Below, piece after piece: positions 1-5,306 of a stretch of 7,707 nt of DNA. Numbering within the stretch: the stretch's first letter is position 1; every line of letters begins with the position of its first letter. Source of the stretch: Burkholderiales bacterium (GTDB lineage: Bacteria > Pseudomonadota > Gammaproteobacteria > Burkholderiales > Burkholderiaceae). A program made the translations under genes and the position numbers. The notes beneath the pieces are model-generated. The model was given only the letters and a program-made list of their open reading frames with translations. It had not been told where the DNA came from and made no database searches. The stretch spans positions 1 through 7,707 of the forward strand of contig CAHJWV010000548.1 of NCBI GenBank assembly GCA_903643055.1. The letters run 5' to 3'.

Positions 1-1
1 G

Positions 2-838
2 CAGCCCGCATCAACACAGCCGCCTCTTGCTACCGCCAAGCGCCGCGCGCCGCCGGCGGCCGAGCCCGTGGAACGCCGCGTCGATGCGAGCGAGGCCGCG
101 CGGCCGGCCCATCGCGTGAACAGCGGGCAGCCCGTCGATCCGACCAGCGCTCGGCCTGACGAAGCGATCACCGCGAAGGCCGAACCGCCGCCGCAGCCCC
201 CATCACCACCACGTCCCGAAGCGCCTGCCGCAACGGCATGGTCGCCTCGTGTCACGGCGGAGCCGGCGCAGTCGCCCCCTGCCCCCGCCGATACGGTGGC
301 CGAAGCCCGTGAAGCCCCATCGCCTCAACGCGAGGGCCTGTCGATCACGCAGGCGCCGCGCGCGGCTTCGACGGCCCAGCTGCGGCGCGCCGCCAAGCCG
401 ATCGAGTGGGCCGACAGCCAATTCGCCACTGCAGCAGGAGCCAGCACAGAAACCGAGCCAAGCCGCCTGCATAACACCAGAGATGCCCGCACGCTGGCCG
501 CCTTGCGCAGCCAGATCGCCCGCGAGCCGGCGCGCTGGGCCTGGCAGCGTGGCAGCGATGAGCCCGTGCATTCGATGGACTCGGCCGTGCAGGCCTGGCT
601 GGCGCAGTTGGACAGCAGCCTTGCGTCGGCAAGCTGGGCGCCCTCGGGCCTCTCGGCCGCCAGCACCGGGCCGGCCGCGCGCGAGCTGCATCTATTGAAA
701 GAAGGGCGCATCGCCCACACCCTGCGGCTGACCGATCAAGGCCTGATCTGGCGCCATGACGGCGGCACCTGGAAGGCCCGCGTCGGCGGGAACACCTTGA
801 CCGCGTTGCGTGCGGCGATGGACGCCGCGGCGCCATGA
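2..838 (+). CDS. Hypothetical Pro/Ala-rich protein, C-terminal part (5' end outside window)
   Basis: The frame is open from the left edge to a TGA at 836-838, giving 278 visible residues. The first in-frame start-like codon is a GTG at 68, but it has no Shine-Dalgarno sequence and the Pro/Ala-rich composition is the same on both sides of it, so the gene most likely begins upstream of the window. Visible residues 1 to about 150 are low-complexity, rich in Pro, Ala, Glu and Arg, like a disordered linker. From about residue 155 the composition becomes that of a folded domain, with several Trp residues (including WAWQRG and [10 protein letters not shown]) and a short beta-like end, [16 protein letters not shown] do not recognise a family. 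A membrane- or envelope-anchored protein with a linker and a C-terminal domain would fit, but the N-terminus that would show an anchor is missing. It lies 109 bp upstream of uvrA on the same strand; no functional link is visible. Confidence 0.7.
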   Translation, partial: QPASTQPPLATAKRRAPPAAEPVERRVDASEAARPAHRVNSGQPVDPTSARPDEAITAKAEPPPQPPSPPRPEAPAATAWSPRVTAEPAQSPPAPADTVAEAREAPSPQREGLSITQAPRAASTAQLRRAAKPIEWADSQFATAAGASTETEPSRLHNTRDARTLAALRSQIAREPARWAWQRGSDEPVHSMDSAVQAWLAQLDSSLASASWAPSGLSAASTGPAARELHLLKEGRIAHTLRLTDQGLIWRHDGGTWKARVGGNTLTALRAAMDAAAP

Positions 839-889
839 GCCTTCAACGGGCCGGGGCTTTGCGCAGGTCACCAAGTGCTGCGCACGGTC

Positions 890-912
890 TCTTGTCAGTG
901 GGGCTGACAAGA
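890..912. promoter_or_regulatory. Perfect 9-bp inverted repeat upstream of uvrA
   Basis: The left arm TCTTGTCAG (890-898) and right arm CTGACAAGA (904-912) are exact reverse complements around a 5-base centre, TGGGG. The element ends 35 bases before the chosen uvrA ATG and starts 51 bases after the preceding stop codon. There is no T-run after it, which argues against a standard intrinsic terminator for the upstream gene. The arms contain TTGTCA and CTGACA, which resemble a -35 hexamer, and TATCAT at 921-926 resembles a -10 hexamer, but no pair has 16-18 base spacing. It does not match the CTGT-N8-ACAG LexA box. An operator-like site or an RNA hairpin in the leader are both possible. Confidence 0.45.
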
Positions 913-947
913 CCCGCCGCTATCATCTTTCGTTTCGCCGCCGCCCG

Positions 948-3902
948 ATGCCGCCTCCCAAGCCCGCACCCGTTTCCGCTGCCGAAGCCCCGTTGATCCG
1001 CGTGCGGGGCGCGCGCACCCACAACCTGAAAAACATCGACGTCGACATCCCGCGCAACCAGTTGGTGGTGATCACCGGCTTGAGCGGCTCGGGCAAGTCG
1101 AGCCTGGCCTTCGACACGCTGTATGCCGAAGGCCAGCGCCGCTACGTCGAAAGCCTGAGCGCCTATGCGCGGCAGTTCCTGCAGCTGATGGACAAGCCCG
1201 ATGTCGACGTGATCGAAGGCCTGAGCCCGGCGATCAGCATCGAGCAAAAGGCGACCAGCCACAACCCGCGCTCCACGGTCGGCACCGTGACCGAGATCCA
1301 CGATTACCTGCGCCTGCTTTACGCCCGCGCCGGCACGCCGTTTTGCCCGATCCACGATTTGCCGCTGCAGGCGCAGAGCGTCAGCCAGATGGTCGATGCC
1401 ACCTTGGCGCTGCCGGCCGAGACCAAGCTGATGGTGCTGGCGCCGGTCGTGCGTGACCGCAAGGGCGAGTTCGCCGATCTCTTCGCCAACATGCAAGCGC
1501 AAGGTTATGTTCGCTTTCGCATCGACGGCAAGACCTTCGATGCGGCCGACGTGCCCAAGCTGAAGAAGACCGAGAAGCACGACATCGACGTCGTGATCGA
1601 CCGCGTCAAGGTGCAGGCGCCTGGCCCGGCCGCCGACGACCCCTCAGCCCCGCCCGGCGCGTTGAGCGACCCCGGCGCCGGCTTGCGGCAGCGCCTGGCA
1701 GAAAGCTTCGAGGCCGCGATGCGCGTGGCCGATGGCCGCGCGATGACGCTCGAGATGGACAACGGCCGCGAGCAGCTTTTCAGCAGCAAGTTCGCCTGCC
1801 CGATCTGCAATTACTCGCTGAGCGAGCTGGAACCACGGCTGTTCTCGTTCAACTCGCCGGTTGGCGCCTGCCCGACCTGCGACGGCTTGGGCCAGGTCAC
1901 CGCGTTTGATGCCGACCGCGTCGTCGCCTTCCCGTCGCTGAGCCTGGCCAGCGGTGCCGTTAAGGGCTGGGACCGGCGCAACGGCTACACCTTCTCGCTG
2001 CTGGAAAGCGTGGCCACTCATTACGGCTTCGACATCGACAAGCCCTTCGAGAACCTGCCGAAGAAGGCGCAAAAGGCCTTGCTGTACGGCTCAGGCAATG
2101 AAGAGATCGAGTTCGTCTACGAGGCCGAAGGCGCGAAAGGCAAGATGCGCAGCGTCAAGCGCCAGCATCCCTTCGAAGGGATCATTCCGAACCTCGAACG
2201 CCGCTACAAGGAAACGGACTCGGCGGCGGTGCGCGAAGACCTGTCGCGCTACCAAGCGGCCCAGCCCTGCCCTGACTGCGAAGGCACGCGGCTGCGCAGC
2301 GAAGCGCGGCATGTGTTTCTGCAAGGCGCGGGCGATCAGCGCGGCGAGCCGATCTACCGCGTCGAGCACTTCACGTTGCGCGAGTGCCTGAGCTACTTCG
2401 AATCGCTGAAGCTGAAGGGCGCGAAGGCCGAGATCGCCGACAAGGTGATTCGCGAGATCCGCTCGCGGCTGAAGTTCCTGAACGATGTCGGCCTGAATTA
2501 CCTGAGCCTGGACCGCAGCGCCGACACCTTGTCGGGCGGCGAGTCGCAGCGCATTCGCCTGGCCTCGCAGATCGGCTCGGGCCTGACCGGCGTGATGTAT
2601 GTATTGGACGAGCCGAGCATCGGCCTGCATCAGCGTGACAACGACCGGCTGATCGGCACGCTGCGCCATCTGCGCGACCTCGGCAACAGCGTGCTGGTGG
2701 TCGAGCACGATGAAGACGCGATCCGCGCCGCCGATCATGTGATCGACATGGGCCCGGGCGCCGGCGTGCACGGTGGCCGCGTGATGGCCTTCGGCACGCC
2801 GCAGCAGGTGGCCGACAACGCCGAATCGCTGACCGGCCGGTATCTGTCGCAAGTGCTGCGCATCGCGGTGCCGAAACGGCGCAACAAACCCGCCACTGGC
2901 GAAGGCTCGCACCTGCGCATCGTCAATGCGCGAGGCAACAACCTGAAGGGCGTGACGGTCGACATCCCCGTGGGCCTGTTGACCTGCGTGACCGGCGTGT
3001 CGGGCTCGGGCAAATCGACCCTGGTCAACGACACGCTGTACGCAGCGGTCGCCCGCAAGCTCTACAACAGCCACGACGAGCCCGAAGCCCACGATGACAT
3101 TTCGGGCCTCGACGCTTTTGACAAAGTCATCAACGTCGACCAAAGCCCGATCGGGCGCACGCCTCGCAGCAACCCGGCGACCTACACCGGCATGTTCACG
3201 CCGATCCGCGAGCTGTTCGCCGAAGTGCCGACGGCCCGCGAGCGCGGCTATGGCCCCGGCCGCTTCAGCTTCAACGTGGCGGGCGGGCGCTGCGAAGCCT
3301 GCCAGGGCGACGGCGTGCTGAAGGTCGAGATGCACTTTCTGCCCGACGTTTACGTGCCTTGCGATGTATGCCACGGCAAGCGCTACAACCGCGAAACGCT
3401 GGAGGTGCTCTACAAGGGCAAGAACATCACCGACGTACTGGGCCTGACGGTGGAAGACGCCCACGCTTATTTCAACGCGGTGCCCAACATCGCGCGCAAG
3501 CTGCAGACCTTGCTCGATGTCGGCCTCGGCTACATCCGCCTCGGCCAGAGCGCGACCACGCTGTCGGGCGGCGAAGCCCAGCGCGTGAAGCTGGCACTCG
3601 AACTCTCGAAGCGCGACACCGGCCGCACGCTCTACATCCTCGATGAGCCGACCACTGGCCTGCACTTTGCCGACATCGACCTGCTGTTGAAGGTGCTGCA
3701 CCAACTGCGTGATGCGGGCAACACCATCGTTGTGATCGAACACAACCTGGACGTCATCAAGACCGCCGACTGGCTGATCGACATGGGGCCCGAAGGCGGC
3801 GCGGGCGGCGGCGAGGTGGTAGCCGCAGGCACGCCGGAACAGGTAGCGGCCACGCCAGCCAGCTTCACCGGGCGTTATCTGAAACCGCTACTGAAGAAAT
3901 AA
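948..3902 (+). CDS. uvrA: UvrABC system protein A (excision nuclease ATPase subunit)
   Basis: UvrA is the DNA-damage-sensing ABC ATPase of nucleotide excision repair; as a dimer it loads UvrB at lesions in the cytoplasm. The 984-residue product has both nucleotide-binding sites: Walker [10 protein letters not shown] (about 44-52) and GVSGSGKST (about 683-691), signatures LSGGESQR (528-535) and LSGGEAQR (872-879), Walker B segments ending LDEPSIGLH and LDEPTTGLH (about 553-561 and 898-906), and H-loops VVEHD and VIEHN. Zinc-module cysteines are at 284/287/308/311 and 782/785/805/808; a further CPDC lies at 441-444. The frame is open from an ATG at 810, but that start would overlap the upstream gene and add about 46 non-conserved residues; the ATG at 948 gives the usual N-terminus shortly before [15 protein letters not shown]. 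No Shine-Dalgarno sequence precedes it. It is somewhat longer than E. coli UvrA (940 residues), partly because of a Pro/Ala-rich insert at about 224-245. The gene looks intact. Confidence 0.98.
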   Translation: MPPPKPAPVSAAEAPLIRVRGARTHNLKNIDVDIPRNQLVVITGLSGSGKSSLAFDTLYAEGQRRYVESLSAYARQFLQLMDKPDVDVIEGLSPAISIEQKATSHNPRSTVGTVTEIHDYLRLLYARAGTPFCPIHDLPLQAQSVSQMVDATLALPAETKLMVLAPVVRDRKGEFADLFANMQAQGYVRFRIDGKTFDAADVPKLKKTEKHDIDVVIDRVKVQAPGPAADDPSAPPGALSDPGAGLRQRLAESFEAAMRVADGRAMTLEMDNGREQLFSSKFACPICNYSLSELEPRLFSFNSPVGACPTCDGLGQVTAFDADRVVAFPSLSLASGAVKGWDRRNGYTFSLLESVATHYGFDIDKPFENLPKKAQKALLYGSGNEEIEFVYEAEGAKGKMRSVKRQHPFEGIIPNLERRYKETDSAAVREDLSRYQAAQPCPDCEGTRLRSEARHVFLQGAGDQRGEPIYRVEHFTLRECLSYFESLKLKGAKAEIADKVIREIRSRLKFLNDVGLNYLSLDRSADTLSGGESQRIRLASQIGSGLTGVMYVLDEPSIGLHQRDNDRLIGTLRHLRDLGNSVLVVEHDEDAIRAADHVIDMGPGAGVHGGRVMAFGTPQQVADNAESLTGRYLSQVLRIAVPKRRNKPATGEGSHLRIVNARGNNLKGVTVDIPVGLLTCVTGVSGSGKSTLVNDTLYAAVARKLYNSHDEPEAHDDISGLDAFDKVINVDQSPIGRTPRSNPATYTGMFTPIRELFAEVPTARERGYGPGRFSFNVAGGRCEACQGDGVLKVEMHFLPDVYVPCDVCHGKRYNRETLEVLYKGKNITDVLGLTVEDAHAYFNAVPNIARKLQTLLDVGLGYIRLGQSATTLSGGEAQRVKLALELSKRDTGRTLYILDEPTTGLHFADIDLLLKVLHQLRDAGNTIVVIEHNLDVIKTADWLIDMGPEGGAGGGEVVAAGTPEQVAATPASFTGRYLKPLLKK

Positions 3903-3910
3903 CGCAACGA

Positions 3911-3937
3911 CTTCAGCCCGCGGCAAGCGGGCTGAAG
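3911..3937 (+). terminator. Hairpin downstream of uvrA, probable terminator
   Basis: CTTCAGCCCGC (3911-3921) and GCGGGCTGAAG (3927-3937) form a perfect 11-bp GC-rich stem with the 5-base loop GGCAA, beginning 8 bases after the uvrA stop codon. Position and stability fit a transcription end. There is no following T-tract, so it may be a weak or factor-assisted terminator, or a 3'-end-stabilising hairpin. Confidence 0.65.
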
Positions 3938-3989
3938 GCAGTCGATCCTGGAATCCTCGGAAAGGCGGCGTTCGCAGACACCGCTCACC

Positions 3990-4023
3990 TGAAGCGTCAG
4001 CGCTTCAATCCAGATTCAATCCA
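3990..4023. repeat. Small hairpin followed by a duplicated TTCAATCCA
   Basis: TGAAGCG (3990-3996) and CGCTTCA (4001-4007) form a 7-bp stem with the 4-base loop TCAG. The nonamer TTCAATCCA occurs at 4004-4012, overlapping the stem, and again at 4015-4023. It lies between the uvrA hairpin and the possible minus-strand membrane ORF. It could end transcription arriving from the minus strand, but it has no T-run in either direction, and both parts are short enough to be chance. Confidence 0.25.
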
Positions 4024-4072
4024 CGTTGATGCGGGCCAGGTCGTTCGGTACTGATGCGGTTTCGGCGGCGCC

Positions 4073-4240
4073 TCAACGGCCGGCGTTTCGTCTGCGATCC
4101 CCTTCGTCCGGCACCGCGTCGGGCACCCAATCATCCGAGATCAGCTGGCCCACCCGGGGGTGCACGATCATCGACACCAGTATGGCCAACAAGGCGACAC
4201 CGATGAAGGTCGCGGCGACCGCGGCAAAAATGAAGTCCAT
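4073..4240 (-). CDS. Possible small single-pass membrane protein
   Basis: Reading leftward from an ATG at 4240 to a TGA at 4075-4073 gives 55 residues. The N-terminal half is one strong hydrophobic stretch (about residues 2-26, including FIFAAVAATFIGV and ALLAILVSMIV), followed by a charged tail rich in Asp, Glu and Arg, as expected of a single transmembrane helix with a hydrophilic tail. Third codon positions are mostly G or C, as in the neighbouring genes, which supports coding. The frame extends upstream to a TTG at 4303, but that extension has lower G+C at third positions, so I prefer the ATG. No Shine-Dalgarno sequence precedes either start, which lowers confidence. It lies 116 bp downstream of the Cys-repeat protein gene on the same strand and could be co-transcribed with it. 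I do not recognise a family. If it is not a gene, 3903-4356 is a 454-bp non-coding stretch. Confidence 0.4.
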   Translation of the reverse strand: MDFIFAAVAATFIGVALLAILVSMIVHPRVGQLISDDWVPDAVPDEGDRRRNAGR

Positions 4241-4356
4241 GGAGAGTGCAAGCAGGAATTGAGTTAGAAAAAGCGTGGTGGCGCGACGAAGCCCCAGCCA
4301 CAACGGCGCCAGGCCCGGTCACCCAAGCCCTGCGCCGTCATTTCATCACCCGTTGA

Positions 4357-4917
4357 TTACATGTTGTACTTGGACTTGGCGTCGTTCACGCAAACCGTCT
4401 TCGCGTCACCTGCCAATGCGTCGCACTTTTCCTTGGCGACCTTGTATTCGGCAGTGCGCTTGTCATCGGTGGCTTCGTTGTGAGCCTTCTTCATTTCGTT
4501 TTCAGCCTTGGCATCGGCCTTTACCTTTTCCAGCATGGCTTTGGCTTCCTTCACGCAGACATCCTTGTCATTGCCGGCCTTGTCGTCGCACTTTTCCTTG
4601 GCCACGTCGTACTCGGCCTTTGCCACGTCGACCTTGGCGTCATGATGAGCCTTCGGCGTGCCCTTGTAATCGGCTTCGGCCATCACTTCGGTCTTCTTGC
4701 GGGCCGCCTTGGCTTCGGCGACGCAAACGTCCTTGGCATTGCCGGACATGGACTCGCATTGCTTGTGGGCCGATTCATAGGTCGACTTGGCCGAAGCCTT
4801 GGCTTGGTCATACATGGATTTGTCGCCAGCGGCCATGGCGCCGGTTGCGAACGCGAAGGCGCCGCACAGCGAGATCAGGGCACGGGCGGTATTCGAGAGC
4901 GTGAAACGTGGGGTCAT
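4357..4917 (-). CDS. Secreted Lys/Ala-rich helical protein with three Cys-x10-Cys repeats
   Basis: The product is 186 residues from an ATG at 4917 to a TAA at 4359-4357. A longer in-frame start at 4971 exists, but the 4917 ATG has a TAGGAGA ribosome binding site 6 bases upstream and directly begins a signal peptide: MTPRF, a hydrophobic core to about residue 27, and a likely signal peptidase I site near AMAA-GDK (about residue 30). The mature part is very rich in Lys, Ala, Asp and Glu, with predicted-helical character and almost no aromatics except Tyr. It holds three copies of a unit of the form YxxAxxxC-x10-CVxxAK, with Cys pairs at 54/65, 110/121 and 165/176, spaced 55-56 residues apart. 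The pairs probably form periplasmic disulfides bracing helical hairpins (inference). Similar uncharacterised proteins, as I recall, are common in Burkholderiales and are sometimes labelled TolA-like because of their Ala/Lys-rich helices; that name is not evidence of a Tol role. Function is unknown. It is transcribed divergently from the kinase gene. Confidence 0.88.
   Translation of the reverse strand: MTPRFTLSNTARALISLCGAFAFATGAMAAGDKSMYDQAKASAKSTYESAHKQCESMSGNAKDVCVAEAKAARKKTEVMAEADYKGTPKAHHDAKVDVAKAEYDVAKEKCDDKAGNDKDVCVKEAKAMLEKVKADAKAENEMKKAHNEATDDKRTAEYKVAKEKCDALAGDAKTVCVNDAKSKYNM
4375..4779 (-). repeat. Three imperfect repeats encoding Cys-x10-Cys units
   Basis: Within the Cys-repeat gene, repeat cores lie at about 4708-4779, 4540-4611 and 4375-4446 (protein residues 47-70, 103-126 and 158-181). 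Units 2 and 3 share the identical 17-mer tcgcacttttccttggc (plus-strand sense) at 4586-4602 and 4421-4437, exactly 165 bases (55 codons) apart. Unit 1 is more diverged. The in-frame period and shared DNA point to duplication inside the gene. Confidence 0.75.
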
Positions 4918-5306
4918 GGGATGTCTCCTATAAAGATTGAAGTTAGCTGTGTCTTCGCAATGCACCTGCATCGAATCGACAACGACTGAAGATTAGGCAC
5001 TGACGCGGGCCAGGTATGCCGGACAAGCGGGGCACATCGCGTCGGACTTGCCCTACACCTGTCCACACAGGCCACATCGGGCATCGCACCAGCGTCGCGA
5101 GCGACAGCTGCCACGCCACTCCGGGCCTGCAACGAGCCGCTCAAAAAGTGCAGCACAAACGCCGCAGGCTGTTTGACAATCGGCCATGCGCTGCGCCCGC
5201 CTCCTCGCATGAAACGCTGGCTTGTCCAACCGATGAGCATGGCCGCCGATTCGGCACTCAGGGCACCTGCGCGCCGCGCCTCTAGGCTGCGCTCTTTAAT
5301 TTCGTT
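4918..5306. other. Divergent intergenic region between the Cys-repeat gene and the kinase gene
   Basis: These 389 bases separate two divergently transcribed genes and must hold the promoter of each unless transcription enters from further away. Apart from the ribosome binding site at 4924-4930 I see nothing decisive. A consensus TTGACA is at 5173-5178 on the plus strand, but no -10 hexamer follows at 16-18 bases. A TTTAAT at 5295-5300 lies too near the kinase ATG and has no -35 partner. A short CCTGT/ACAGG hairpin lies at 5058-5071. Open frames across the region lack coding character. Confidence 0.6.
4924..4930 (-). promoter_or_regulatory. Ribosome binding site of the Cys-repeat protein gene
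   Basis: Read on the minus strand the sequence is TAGGAGA, followed by a 6-base spacer and then the ATG at 4917. This is the clearest Shine-Dalgarno sequence in the window, and it decides the start against the longer in-frame alternative at 4971. Confidence 0.8.

Noticed and set aside
68..70. GTG at 68 as the start of the first gene
   Set aside because: It has no ribosome binding site, and the frame and its composition continue unbroken to the window edge.
810..947. Upstream ATG at 810 as the uvrA start
   Set aside because: It would overlap the preceding gene and add about 46 residues not typical of UvrA, translated across the palindrome. The ATG at 948 fits the family N-terminus.
2091..3743. 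Long minus-strand open frame (550 codons) inside uvrA
   Set aside because: It is antisense to an intact uvrA with all motifs. Its composition is that of a high-GC shadow frame, with no recognisable domain.
4026..4262. Plus-strand frame of 78 codons downstream of uvrA
   Set aside because: It is Ser/Thr/Ala/Arg-rich with no domain character and overlaps the more plausible minus-strand hydrophobic frame.
4303..4338. ACGGCGC/GCGCCGT inverted repeat as a terminator of the Cys-repeat gene
   Set aside because: The stem is only 7 bp around a 22-base loop, with no T-run, so it is likely chance in GC-rich DNA.
4860..4866. Cys18 in the signal peptide of the Cys-repeat protein as a lipobox
   Set aside because: The preceding residues are I-S-L; a Leu at -1 does not fit a lipobox, and a better signal peptidase I site lies at about residue 30.
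4918..4971. Longer start at 4971 for the Cys-repeat protein
   Set aside because: It would place 18 hydrophilic residues before the signal peptide and put the clear ribosome binding site at 4924-4930 inside the gene.
5059..5070. CTGT...ACAG resembling a LexA box
   Set aside because: The half-sites are 4 bases apart rather than 8, and the site is not next to a repair gene start.
5173..5178. Consensus TTGACA as a -35 element for the kinase
   Set aside because: The following 16-18 base window leads to GC-rich sequence with no -10-like hexamer.
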